Assembly (NCBI GenBank): GCA_963383645.1
Contig: OY726579.1
Span: 2,101,778 to 2,165,777, forward strand
DNA: 64,000 bases
From: Muscardinus avellanarius
Lineage: Eukaryota > Chordata > Mammalia > Rodentia > Gliridae
Direction: 5' to 3'
Under the pieces are notes generated by a model. It was not told where the DNA came from and did not search any database. It was given only the letters and a program-made list of their open reading frames with translations. How positions within the stretch are numbered: position 1 is the stretch's first letter; every line of letters begins with the position of its first letter. The position numbers and the translations under genes were made by a program. Positions 20,967 to 31,353 of this stretch are shown here, in pieces.

Positions 20967-21165
20967 ATTGCGGTGGCTCTTCCCTGTAACCTCAGCACTT
21001 GGGAGGCTATGACAGGAGGATCACAGGTCAAGGCCAGCTTCAGTAACTTAGCAAGACTCTCTCGGCAACCTAGTGAGACCCTGTTTCAAAACAAAAATTA
21101 AAGGGGCTGAGTATGTAGCTCGCTGGCAGAACGAGCTGGGTTCAATACCTAGTACCACACACGCA
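20967..21165 (+). mobile_element. Dimeric SINE, 5' shortened
   Basis: Starts at TGCGGTGGCTCTTCCCTGTA and runs to the tail (GCTGGGTTCAATACCTAGTA). Confidence 0.85.
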
Positions 21166-21179
21166 ACCACAACAAAAAT

Positions 21180-21420
21180 CCTAAAAACCCCAGTGGAGTG
21201 AGGGAGGTGGTGCAGGGGAGGGAGCAGAGAGGAGGGAAGATGAACGAAAGAAACACTTCCATCAACATTATATTCATATGCTAAATTAGCAGTGCCAATC
21301 TCAATATTATATATAGGGTAGGGGTGGGGGAAGTCCACTAGGTGTTGTGTTCATATATGCCCTATCACTCTGAACTACATCGTGATGTGAGACTTCAGGG
21401 CACCAATAAAAGTGTGTGTG
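21180..21420 (+). mobile_element. L1 3'UTR end
   Basis: AACCCCAGTGGAGTGAGGGA and the following G-rich text are parallel to the 3'UTR at 10824-11085. It ends in GGCACCAATAAAAGTG, the typical L1 terminus here, with (GT)n in place of poly-A. Confidence 0.75.
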
Positions 21421-21421
21421 C

Positions 21422-21424
<3 letters not shown>

Positions 21425-21463
<39 letters not shown>
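21425..21463 (+). repeat. (GT)n microsatellite
   Basis: About 19 GT units immediately after the L1 3' end. Confidence 0.95.
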
Positions 21464-21468
<5 letters not shown>

Positions 21469-22254
21469 TATAACACTGCGGTGACCTTTTGCAAATTGAA
21501 AATCTTCCAGCAGAAAGAACAAATGTATAGGCTCACGGTGCGTAAGAAAGGGACCTGCCTTTAGAAATAGCACCTGGCATGATTTTCCAGAACAACCTGT
21601 GGATGCCGGCCCAGTGGGAGACAACAGAGGAGAAATGGCCAAGCAGCAGCTCTCAGACTGTACTCAACCGTGGATGCTTAGAAACAACATAAAGCTCCAA
21701 GCCATGGATCAAGTCCCAGTCACAGAAACGACAAGCTGGCTTTGTCACAACTAAAATTCCTCCCACAAAAAATGGCTATTTTCTTTTGGACCTTCCAGAA
21801 ATTTAAAAAATGGTATCAAGAGGACGGATGAATTACTTCCCCCACTCTTCAGATCGCTTACCGGGGACTTTACTAACAGATTAATAAATGAGGGTGGCAG
21901 AATGTCAGCTCCAATAAGCATATTAATTAGAGGAAAACTGACCGTTGACATTTCTACAAGTTTGAAACTAGTAGATCAAACCCAAACCCAAAGGAAGAGA
22001 GAAGGTCAAGGTGATAGACTATAAGCCAGAAATGCTTTTGAACAAGATATATGATGTGTCAGATTATGATGCCATGCTTATAAAAAGAGGAACCCTCTAA
22101 AATTTAAGTGGCAAGTGATTTATAAAAATAAAGTACCAAATAGCAATCGGCAGGACTTAGTACAGAGTAGCCGATGTAAATACTCTGGAAGCGTAGGAGA
22201 TGAAGAAGGCTAAGGTTTATTCATGGAGAAGCTGTATCCAAATATGTGTGAAAG
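21464..22254. other. No recognised feature
   Basis: No repeat family or coding signal that I can name. Confidence 0.45.
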
Positions 22255-22400
22255 TATGAATGTAACAGGGTTAGCCTGGGCACTCACTGTTGAGAGGGGG
22301 AAAGGGAAGCAGGGGGAGGAGATAGCACCAAGCACAGTTTGAATGGGCCATTTTCAATATGATCCACATAACAATAAAAAAAGTGCAAGTAAATAAAGAA
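22255..22400 (+). mobile_element. Probable L1 3'UTR end
   Basis: A G-rich tract (AGAGGGGGAAAGGGAAGCAG) followed by ACATAACAATAAAAAAAGTG resembles the other L1 3' ends in the window. Confidence 0.55.
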
Positions 22401-23066
22401 AGGAAGGCTATAAAATCGAATGTAATTTTTGCAGTCTTACAACTATCACCATGAAATGCATACTAATATATAAGTGGTAAACCTAAATTTTATGGTAATG
22501 AGGTAGCCAAAAGTTATACCTTAAGAAAGACCAACTATGCATCAAAATAAATTAACATTAAAAGATTTAAATATGCAAGAATAAAGCCATTTAAAAGTCT
22601 AACTGAGCCAGGTGTGGTGGGACACATCTATAAACCCAGTATTTGGGAAGCTGATACAGGAGGATCGCAGGTTTGAGGGCAGCCTCAGCAAGTAGTGAGA
22701 CACATATCAACCTAGGGAGACCCTGTTTCAAAATAAAAATAAAATAGAGTTGAGGGTGTAGCTTGGAGGTAGAATGTACTTGAGTTCAATTCCCAGTACC
22801 CCCTCAAAAATACTAATTGAATATGCATCAAAACTTTGGAAATAAAAACTAAATGCAATTTGAAAAAAATCTGTAAGAAAGAGATAGTGGTATGTCACCC
22901 ATAAATGAACACACTTCTGAATATCAAAACATAACCCTAAACAGAAATAACAGAAAGGGGAAAACATTAGCAAAATATATAGTAGACACTAGGTTGCCAT
23001 TTTTAGAATATGAAAGGTCACTAAGATATCAATAAAACTACAGGTTAAGAATAAGAAAGACCACAG
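22401..23066. other. A-rich sequence, possibly old LINE
   Basis: Flanks the SINE at 22605-22805. Phrases such as GATATCAATAAAACTACAGG suggest an old L1 3' region, but I cannot assign it. Confidence 0.3.
22605..22805 (+). mobile_element. Dimeric SINE
   Basis: Head (GCCAGGTGTGGTGGGACACA), linker and tail (GAGTTCAATTCCCAGTACCC). Confidence 0.87.
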
Positions 23067-23067
23067 T

Positions 23068-23068
<1 letters not shown>

Positions 23069-23104
<36 letters not shown>
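23069..23104 (-). repeat. (GT)n microsatellite at a SINE tail
   Basis: About 18 GT units next to the tail end of the minus-strand SINE at 23118; on that SINE's own strand this is (AC)n. Confidence 0.93.
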
Positions 23105-23105
<1 letters not shown>

Positions 23106-23117
23106 GTTGCTGTTGTT

Positions 23118-23301
23118 TTGGGGATTGAACCAGGGGCATTCTACCTCTGGGCTACACCCCCAGCCCTATTTTATTTTAAAACAGAGTCTTACTAAGTTGC
23201 AGAGGGCCTCACTAAGTTGCTGAGGCTGGCCTTGAACCTGCAATCCTCATATCTCAGCCTCCCAAGTACTGAGATTACAGGTTAGCACCACCACACCCAG
23301 C
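23118..23301 (-). mobile_element. Dimeric SINE, minus strand
   Basis: Tail (GGGGATTGAACCAGGGGCAT), linker and head (CCAAGTACTGAGATTACAGG). Confidence 0.88.
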
Positions 23302-23455
23302 TTCAAAGGGCCTCGTTTCTGATGAGGTTTTACTTAGGTCGTTACTTTGATATTTATGCGTGTTTCTTATTCATCGCAACATAAAATACCTCAAACATAT
23401 CAAAATATATCAACATAAAATTACCTCAAAATTTAGCAGCTTAAAACACTAAACA

Positions 23456-23660
23456 CGCTGGGCGTAGTGGCACACACTTATAATCCCTGCGCTTGGGAGG
23501 CAGAGACAGGAGGATCGCGCAGGTTCGAAGCCAGCCACGCTTGCTTAAGAGACCCTGTTTCCAAATAAAAATATAAAAAATAGGTCTGGCAGTGTAGCCC
23601 AGAGGTTGAAGGGCTTCCAGGAACCCCAGTACCACCAAAAAATTAAAAAAAAAAAAAAAA
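23456..23660 (+). mobile_element. Young-looking SINE, CTTCCAGGAACCCC subfamily
   Basis: Head (GCTGGGCGTAGTGGCACAC), GATCGCGCAGGTTCGAAGCC, tail GGGCTTCCAGGAACCCCAGT and long poly-A. A 13-base TSD with one mismatch is present (AAACACTAAACAC / AAACACTATACAC). Confidence 0.92.
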
Positions 23661-24512
23661 AACACTATACACATATTGTTTCCAAGTTTGTGTGAGTGGA
23701 GAATCTAGAAGCAGCTGAGATGGCTGGAGCAGCAGTCGCCTGGATTGGGACTGAAGGGTCCATTTCCAAAATGGCTCAGATGCTTGGACGGTGACAGGTA
23801 TCCTCCATTTCACCACAAAAACCTCTCCACAGCTGTTGAATGTCACACCAACACTAAGTGAATGATCCAAGAGAGATCAAGAGAAAAGGCATGGTGTATT
23901 TCATAACTGAACCTCTCAGGAGGTACTGTATCTATCATTCCCATGACGTCCTTACTGGTCACACAGGCCAGTGCTATCTGGTGTGGGAGAGGACTCAACT
24001 GAGTCTTCATTGTCCTCAGACTTCCTACTTATTAATAATAGGAAGATCTAAGCCTTTCCTTCATTTATCAAATATGTATTGAGTATTTGTAATGGGCTAT
24101 CCAAGGATCTGGAATGTTATCCTGGCAAACAGCAATTCGAAACAATTAAGTTTCCTGGTCACAAAGAATTTAAACAATTGAAATTTCAAAAGAGAATAAA
24201 ATGCGATTATGTAATTTTTGAGATACAGTCTCGACTCTTCCTCCCAGATACATCTGTGGGCTGCTGCACCAATAGGAAGCTCAGGACTCTACTCAGTAGC
24301 CAATGAACCGTCCTTTTGATGGCAAGATACATCTAACCAACCCGACCTGCCTCCAGCATGCCAACACACATTTTCAAACAACGTGAGTAGTTTTATAGCT
24401 GGGGCCCCAGGAAAGTCATCCATCAGTGCTTAAAAGGCTTAGATTCGAAGCCTGTTGATATTTTCTTAATTGTTTCAAGTCCATCTATGTACGAAAGATG
24501 ACCCTTCTAGTC
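23661..24512. other. No recognised feature
   Basis: The part near 24060-24180 (AATATGTATTGAGTATTTGT) may be a decayed mammalian repeat. No gene is supported. Confidence 0.4.
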
Positions 24513-24628
24513 CACCAACTTAGTGAGGCCCTCTGCAACTTAGGGGAACTCTGTTTCAAACTAAAAAATAAAATATTGTGTATCTCAGAGATAGAATGCC
24601 CCTGGGTCCCATCCCCAGCACCACAAAA
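24513..24628 (+). mobile_element. SINE, 5' truncated
   Basis: Starts at CCAACTTAGTGAGGCCCTCT and runs through the tail (CCCTGGGTCCCATCCCCAGC). The head is missing. Confidence 0.83.
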
Positions 24629-25728
24629 AGTGACATAATAGAGATCGGAGGCAGGGGCTGAACCAATCAGAGTCTTACTGTCTGTAGAGGGGAATGTGGT
24701 CTTTATACTAAGTGTACTGTGAAACTAGCTAGTGGTTTTTATCATTAAAGCAACAAGGTCAGATTTAAATTGCAATTTGTAGGATAATAAGACAGACAGA
24801 CAGACAGACAGAGATTCTAGGGAGTAAGAAGGACAACCAGGGCTAAGGAACTGGGCATCCTGATTTAGCCCATGCAGGGATTAGACCCTTGCCCTTTTCT
24901 TCATTAGAATAATGCCATTTACACTGGACTCCAAAATAAATGCAGCTCTTGTTACTAATGGTTCATTTGTCCTCATTTATTGAAAGTGAAAGGTCTTCTC
25001 TTTGTGACTCATCCATAAATCTTGCTGGTCCTCCTAATTAAAAAGTTTTCACACAAGTTGATACATTAGTTCTTCTGAGCCTGGCCACGGTAGACATAAA
25101 TCCTTCCAGACATTCATACATATGCCAGAACTTCACTGCCCCATTTTTCTTTATTATGAGGGGAATTCTTCAATATAATTTTCATGACACCGTATGTGTG
25201 TTCCCTCAAATTTTGTGGTAGAGTGACTGTTCAGCAGTTATTAATATCATACCTGCATGTTTAAAAAAAATAAATCCCTGCCAGAGACTCAAGAGGAAAG
25301 AATTATAAAAAGGCGCTGCCTTGCAAGTTCTGTGGACACAGACGTAGGAATACACAACTGTTAAGTTTTTTCTTAACACCAAAATCAATAATGCAGCCAA
25401 GAATCAAGGTAAAGTGAATTTGGGTCGCCTTAGTTTTCGGCAAATTGACCCATTCTTGCATCCTTTCTAAGCATTTCAATTTATCCATCAGTATAACTGG
25501 TTATATGTTGTAAACTATTAAAGGTAGAAAGAGGAATTCTGAAATTAAACTATCTCTTTACTCACCTTAACTGGATCTAAGACCTTCAAAACTCAGTTTC
25601 CTGAGATAACTTCCTGAGTTAATCTAATCTCTAGAATGAAGCCATCAGCAAACAAGCATGCATTTGGTTATACATTTATTGGCACCCTCCAATAAATATA
25701 TAAGCAGAAGCAAGGATGTGGGTGCAGG
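24629..25728. other. Repeat-poor stretch, with (GACA)n
   Basis: About 1.1 kb lacking recognisable interspersed repeats. Contains a short (GACA)n at 24791-24812. Whether it is conserved cannot be judged from one sequence. Confidence 0.4.
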
Positions 25729-26225
25729 TTTATTTTTTAAAAATACTCCCAGGAAGTAGCAGTTAGAGAATTGAAGAGAAAAGAAAAATAAAAATGGAAA
25801 AAAAGGAATAAGAGGTGCTGTGACAACTATGGGTAACTGATATTCAGTGCAGTTGGGGATTAATCCTCAAGGGACCAGGTAGAGTGCGCCTAAGACTTTT
25901 CTTCGGAAGGACGGAGTACTGCAGATATATCCTATTATCCATTGGGTGAGGTTTTCCCCCAGGACATTAACTTCCCCGCAGTTCTCTCCTGCCCAAAAGG
26001 TAGGCTGAGGCAGTGCCAGGAGCTTCAGAGAAAGAAATCCTGAGACATAAGCGCAGAAGTGGAAGGACCACACGTGGATGCAGGCACCTTGCAAAGGGAG
26101 CTGTCCAGCATGGCTGCAGCTGAAATTAGACATAATCAAGGAACCATACACAGGGCCCAGAGAGTGTCCGCTCCAGCACAGAAGTGATGCTACTAACAAT
26201 AACCCGAAAGGTGTAAGCAATATTT
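25729..26225 (-). mobile_element. LTR-like ancient repeat, antisense (tentative)
   Basis: Read on the minus strand it ends with an AATAAACCTGC-type poly-A-signal context (TGCAGGTTTATTTTTT on +), as LTRs do. The body (GCGCCTAAGACTTTTCTTCG, CCATTGGGTGAGGTTTTCCC) has a repeat feel, but I cannot name the family. A unique sequence is the alternative. Confidence 0.35.
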
Positions 26226-26695
26226 TCTTTTTGAGTCACAGAAGGACTGACCAACCAGCTACCCAGGGTCAGAGAAGTGCCCGAGTCCTGAGTACCCGCT
26301 GGGCTCTAGCTGAGCAGTACAGAAAGAGACAAGATAGCTCCGCTCTAAACCAGCTTACCATCTTATAATTATCATTATTATATATTATATCATCATGACA
26401 TATGATCGTCGGCATATATTATCATCACATCACAAAACACATGAACATATAGCTGGGTTTTATTAGCACGGAGGGAGAATAAGTTTGAGATAGGATCGTG
26501 ACGTGGTTCAGACAGACTCTCTCCTGGAATCAGACTGACGCAGAGGTAAAGCCAAGCCAGGGTCCGCAGTGACACCTGGGGTGGTGCTTTCTGTCCCTGT
26601 GCCACTGCTTCCTCATATTATGATTAGAAAATTACGGCGTCTGCTTCATGATGTCGTTGTGAAAGTTAAACACATTAAAACCTCAATTACAAGGG

Positions 26696-26815
26696 GAAGA
26701 AGTGGGGAGGGAGCCCAGGGGAAGCTCCCCTTAGGCTCTGTGCATGTACGGTACTACCATCTGAACTGCGTTATAATGGAGACTACAGAGCACCAATAAA
26801 AGCACTTAAAAAAAA
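26696..26815 (+). mobile_element. L1 3'UTR end
   Basis: GGGGAGGGAGCCCAGGGGAA and the terminus GAGCACCAATAAAAGCAC, then poly-A, match the L1 3' ends at 10824-11085 and 21180-21420. Confidence 0.75.
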
Positions 26816-26956
26816 AAGGGGGGGAGGTGAATGGCCCCTCAGGTTTTCATCCGAGTAAAAGCATGGCTTAGCTTGCTCAGGAATAGAAACTTGAAGCTTT
26901 TCTCTTTAAGATTCTGAAAAGCTAAATAGTATTTCGTGAAACCATCTAGAAGAAGA

Positions 26957-27677
26957 ATATCTGTGACACTGCATACAGACGTGGGTGATAAAAAAAAAAA
27001 ATAGAAGTCTTCTGTGAGGGAACACCCAAAACCTGTGAGAATTTCTTGGCTCTCTGGGCCAGTAATTACTACAATGGCTGTATATTTCATAAAAATATCA
27101 AGGGTTTCGTGGTGCAAAGAGGAGATCCATCGGATACTAGAAGAGGATGTAACAGTGTCTGGGGCAAGAAGTTTGAGGATGAATACAGTGAATGTCTTAA
27201 GCACAACGTTAGAGGTGTTGTATCTACGGCTAACAGGGGCCCAAATACCAATGGATCTCAGTTCTTCCTCACCTATGGCAAGCAACCACATCTGGACATG
27301 AAATACACAGTTTTTGGAAAGGTAATAGTTGGTCTGGAGACTCTAGATGAACTGGAGAAGTTACCAGTAAGTGAGAAGACTTACCAGCCTCTTAATGATG
27401 TGCACATTAAAGACATAACTATCCATGCCAACCCATTTTCTCAGTAGCTCTTATAGTAGCTGGCACACACCCACTGTGATTTCCCCAGGTTTACTTATGT
27501 CAGAGATTTCACCATCCTGCTTGTTTACAGCTAAGCTCATCTGTGAGCTGTTGGTACCAGGCAGAGCCCCAAAGCTTTTACTCCAATTCTTGGGGCATAT
27601 TCTTTACTACTTCTAACGTATTTCTTTAATTTTAATATAAAATGATACCTCCTGTTTTTCTTTTTTTAAAAAAAAAA
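26957..27677 (+). pseudogene. PPIL3P: Processed pseudogene of PPIL3 (cyclophilin-like peptidyl-prolyl isomerase)
   Basis: PPIL3 is a small (161-residue) single-domain cyclophilin linked to the spliceosome, catalysing proline cis-trans isomerisation. Here the whole coding region lies without introns. Codons from 27004 to the TAG at 27445-27447 give 147 residues that fit PPIL3 residues 15-161, with motifs RGVVSTANRGPNTNGSQFF, KQPHLDMKYTVFGKV and the C-terminus ITIHANPFSQ. It is disabled: the start codon is ATA (26957-26959). The A-run at 26990-27001 makes the gap to residue 15 14 bases instead of the expected 9, shifting frame, and the upstream frame hits TAG at 27002. The residue aligned with the catalytic arginine of cyclophilins is lysine (HKNIKGFVVQ). 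A 3'UTR-like stretch and a short A tract (27668-27677) follow. This is a reverse-transcribed mRNA copy with no evidence of expression. Confidence 0.93.
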
Positions 27678-27735
27678 GTAGTAATTACAGTGTCTGGCTC
27701 GTAAGTAATAAGTTAAGGTTATTTTGTGAATATTA

Positions 27736-28205
27736 AGAAGAGATTTAAAAGTGGAAGAGCGTTTAGAGGAGAGAAGGATTCTCCCTTTATGTCACACTCT
27801 CTTGCTTACATATACATTTCCTAGAGCCTCTGGCCCTTGTTCCAGTGATAGCTTATCTTTTTAAAAGTTACATTATCTAAGGAAAAACAATTCACTTTTT
27901 CAGACCCAAAGAGACATTCAAAGGTGCGGAAACACAGCAGCACGGAATTCACGGGCCCAGCAGTAATGTGAAGCTAATTTCAAATCAACACATCTTCTGC
28001 TGCATCACCTGAGTGAACACCTACCCTGGGAACTGGCTACAGGATCTGTCATTCCCTTTTCTCATCAGTACGATAGGGTGGTGCCGCCTGGCTCACAGAA
28101 TAGCCAGCCACGGTGAAGAGCAAAGGCAAGTGTGTCTACAGGGTTCTCGCCACACCCGAGAGCCTCGAAAAGCGTTCCTTACTACGAGAGCAGAGCAGCA
28201 CCATT
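27736..28205. other. Mostly unassigned, with a MIR piece
   Basis: The part at ~28000-28110 (CATTCCCTTTTCTCATCAGT, GCCTGGCTCACAGAATAGC) reads as a decayed sense MIR. The rest is unassigned. Confidence 0.4.
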
Positions 28206-28305
28206 AGATTCAAGGCGGTAAAGTCCATTTGAAACCAGTGGGCGAGTAATAAAGTTGCTGAGTTGTATGAGCTCTGCACTAACACTGATACAGAGGCACA
28301 GTGTC
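28206..28305. repeat. Unnamed paired repeat, copy 1
   Basis: Aligns without gaps to 30099-30198 over 100 bases, 78 identical by hand count, with the ends best conserved (AGATTCAAG; ATACAGAGGCACAGTGTC). I do not recognise the family. Confidence 0.7.
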
Positions 28306-28355
28306 GGGCCGTGTTCATTCCATGGGCACCAGATATTAATAACTGCAAGAAAGAA

Positions 28356-28582
28356 TAGGCCTGTTGTGGGGGTGCGTGTGCCTGTAATCTCAGTACTTGG
28401 GTGGCCGAGACAGGTGGATCGCAGGTTCGAGACCAGCCTCAGCACCCTAGCGAGACTCTCGGAAGCCTAGTGAGATGCCATTTCCAAACAAACAAACAAA
28501 CAAACAAACAAACAAAACTAATTTAAAAAAAAGGGCTGGTGGTGCAGCTCATCACCCCGGGTTCAATCCTCAGTATCACAAA
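28356..28582 (+). mobile_element. Dimeric SINE with (AAAC)n linker
   Basis: Head (TGTTGTGGGGGTGCGTGTGC), linker expanded to (AAAC)n at 28485-28516, tail (CCCGGGTTCAATCCTCAGTA), then (GACA)n at about 28583-28604. Confidence 0.88.
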
Positions 28583-28611
28583 AAGACAGACAGACAGACA
28601 GACACAGAGAC

Positions 28612-28712
28612 AGAAGAATGTCTGCTTCATGAGGGCACTGTGATAACTAAATGCATGAAAAGTACTAATTACAGTGCTTGGCTCATAAATAGTAAGTGCT
28701 GGTTGCCTGTAA
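28612..28712 (+). mobile_element. MIR fragment
   Basis: GTGATAACTAAATGCATGAA and ACAGTGCTTGGCTCATAAAT are the 3' half of sense MIR. Confidence 0.7.
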
Positions 28713-29544
28713 GGCACTGCACTAGGTTCTGGTGAACAAAGAGACATGAATAAGGTATGGTCCTACCAGTCAAAAATCATACAGGTTAATGTTATTCATG
28801 CTGTAAGAAATCTAGCCTTTTAAGAGGACCCAAGGGAAAAAAGTTACCCTCATATCAAACGGTATTATCCTAATATCAAAGAGAGGGAGGCAGGAAGCAA
28901 GGGAGGGGAGAGGAAGGCAGCGGGGAGGAGAGGAGCTAAGCAGGTTATCTCTGTCTCAGGCTTCCTGGAAATGCAAGATAACGAGGTCTGTATAAATTCA
29001 CATCCACTCCAGGGTAATCAGAAATCTGGAATGCGAGCTGAATTCAGAGAAGGCTTCTCTGCAGGAGCTAAGGATATAAAAGGCCAACCTCAACTACCCT
29101 GAAGAGGGAGCAAATAACCGTGTTGCTCTTCCCCCAATTTTTAATCCAAGCGAACCCAAGATGCAATGTGTGCCAGTAACAACCTAGAAAGGAAATAATG
29201 TCATAAAATTGGAAGATAAAATAAACGAGGCTGTGCTAGGGCCTGGCCCACCAACTGGCCTGCGTATAAGGCTTCACCTTGTTCCTGTAAAATTTTCGAC
29301 GGTTGGGGTCAAACTAGGTTGGAAGCCTTCCAAAGAGAGATGGGCCTAGGCCTGCACCCCAATTTTTTAACATCCCGAGAACGACTCTTTGGATGAGAAT
29401 GTTCTTCACAAATATACTCTACTCTTGGGGACCTTTCTTCTTCCATCTGCCTAGTATTTTATAACTTTAATCATAAAATATTAATTATAAATGTAATTAA
29501 AAATAATATCTCATAAACCACTTGAATATGTTACCTCAATTATT
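28713..29544. other. No recognised feature
   Basis: A purine-rich patch lies near 28880-28935. I see no gene or named repeat. Confidence 0.45.
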
Positions 29545-29680
29545 GTTTGTGGTACTAGGATTGAACCCAGGGGCATTCAATTGATGAGTTACGCCATCAA
29601 CTCCGTTTGTTTGTTTGTTTGTTTGTTTATTTATTTATTTATTCATTTTGAAACCGGGTCTCACATCACTACGTCCAGCT
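29545..29680 (-). mobile_element. SINE, minus strand, internally shortened
   Basis: Tail (GTACTAGGATTGAACCCAGG), (TTTG)n/(TTTA)n linker and a very short head piece (GGGTCTCACATCACTACGTC). Most of the head is deleted. Confidence 0.8.
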
Positions 29681-29689
29681 CTGTTATCT

Positions 29690-29795
29690 CAATTTTCCCA
29701 ACAATCCTGTCTGGTATGAGCCATTCTGTCTCCATTTCATAAATAAACATGCTGAGGCTTGGAAAGCTTAAGCCACCTGTCTGAATTTCCAGTAG
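29690..29795 (-). mobile_element. MIR fragment
   Basis: ACAATCCTGTCTGGTATGAG and CATGCTGAGGCTTGGAAAGC follow antisense MIR order. Confidence 0.6.
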
Positions 29796-30098
29796 GGAGA
29801 TTCAGACGAGCTCAGACCGAAACCCCTCTCATCTCAGGGTTTTGTCCACACTTGCATGAAACCCAAGCTTTCTGGTTTCCAGGGCAACAGCCACACTTGT
29901 GTGCAGGGGCTTGTGAAAAGGAAGCTAAAACCAACAGAATGGGAAGTTTGACAGTAGGAATCAGTTTATTCTTAGACTCCTCGAGGACCCTCCCTGGCAT
30001 CGGAATGCCCAGCGGAAGAACCGGTGCCACCAACTCTACACCATCCTTCCGCACAGTCAGATGCGAAATCCTTTATGGACTCCACAAACAGCGCCCGT
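29796..30098. other. No recognised feature
   Basis: Open frames on both strands here have no recognisable product. Confidence 0.4.
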
Positions 30099-30198
30099 AG
30101 ATTCAAGACAGTAAAATTCATGTGAAACTAATTGGTGGGTAATGAAGTTGCTAAGGTTTATGATCCCCGCGCCAATGCTAATACAGAGGCACAGTGTC
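30099..30198. repeat. Unnamed paired repeat, copy 2
   Basis: Same-orientation partner of 28206-28305, 1,893 bases away; see that entry. It is followed by AACAATAAAATC, an AATAAA-like signal. Confidence 0.7.
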
Positions 30199-31031
30199 AA
30201 CAATAAAATCGTAGCTGCTGATGGAACTAGCCTTCTGTGGAGAAAAAAAAAAAAAGGCATGCCTGTCCCCCTTGGCCTCGGGGCAGAAACATTAGGCAAA
30301 TTCAGAAACGACAGGATCGCTTTTTCTTGCATGGTTTTAAATGGTGAACAGAAAAAGCAGTTTCACCCTTAGAAATAATCCTTTGATTTTTTGATAATGG
30401 GACAAACGGAGGGGGGCAAATTGTAGACCTCTACTCTAGTGAAATTTCCAGCATTTAAAGAAATGGGCATGTTTATATAACAGCACAACTTCTCAAACTG
30501 CCAGGGCCAAAGACAGGAGGAGGGCACAGAGTTCTTTTGCCCCCAGCCTGCATATGCAGTCGTCACTACAAGGAGATGCAAGAAAATGTGTTTATGAGCA
30601 GAAAAAAATGACCCCAATGGGCTTGTAAGAATATATTATCCTCTTCTGCACTGTAACCCCACTTCAAGCTAAGTGAGTTAATCCTCTAAGTACTGAGTAA
30701 GATCTACTGCCATATAACTATTTCTGTTTGTGCTTAATAGGTATTGAGTTCTTCCAAATACTACTGACCAAGAAAACCAATTGTTTGTACACAGGAATTC
30801 CAGACAGTTCTAGCATGCCCAGAGATCCCTGTGGAGGGGCACCTAGTCTTCACGTTGGCTCTAGAACCACTCAACACAGCGCAAATCACACACAATTATT
30901 GAACACTGAAAGGTGACTGTCAAAGGGATCCATGCTGGGTGAAAAACATACTAGGTTTTGGAAAGAGTCTGAAAATAATATGTCACAATAATTTCTATAC
31001 CAATTACATGCAAAAAATAATAATAATAATA
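30199..31031. other. No recognised feature
   Basis: A short A-run at 30241-30255. No gene or named repeat seen. Confidence 0.45.
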
Positions 31032-31211
31032 GCCGGGTGTGGTGGCGCACGCTTGTAATCCCCGCGCTTGGGAGGCTGAGACAGGAGGATCGCGCAGGTA
31101 CGAAGCCAGCCTCAGCTGGCTTAAGAGACCCTGTTTCCAAATAAAATATAAAATAGGTCTGGGAGTGTAGCCTGGAGGTAGAAGGCCCCTGTGTTCCATC
31201 CCTAGTACCAC
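31032..31211 (+). mobile_element. Young-looking SINE, CCCCTG-tail variant
   Basis: Head (CCGGGTGTGGTGGCGCACGC), GCTGGCTTAAGAGACC block and tail (GAAGGCCCCTGTGTTCCATC). The tail runs straight into (TAA)n. Confidence 0.9.
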
Positions 31212-31275
<64 letters not shown>

Positions 31276-31353
31276 AAGAAGAAGAAGAAGAAGAAGAAGA
31301 AGAAGAAGAATGATGATGATGGTGGTGGCGGTGGTGGTGGTGGTGGTGGTGGT
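31212..31353 (+). repeat. Compound trinucleotide array: TAA, GAA, TGA, GGT
   Basis: (TAA)n 31212-31247, (GAA)n 31248-31310, (TGA)n 31311-31320 and (GGT)n 31321-31353, all contiguous and seeded at a SINE tail. The ~21 uninterrupted GAA units are of a type able to form triplex DNA. Confidence 0.95.

Larger units (their letters stand above)
26595..27735 (+). mobile_element. MIR SINE split by later insertions
   Basis: The MIR part at 26595-26695 (CTGCTTCATGATGTCGTTGT, ACATTAAAACCTCAATTACA) continues at 27678-27735 (GTAATTACAGTGTCTGGCTC, GTAAGTAATAAG). Everything between, an L1 3' end and a processed pseudogene, arrived later. Confidence 0.65.
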
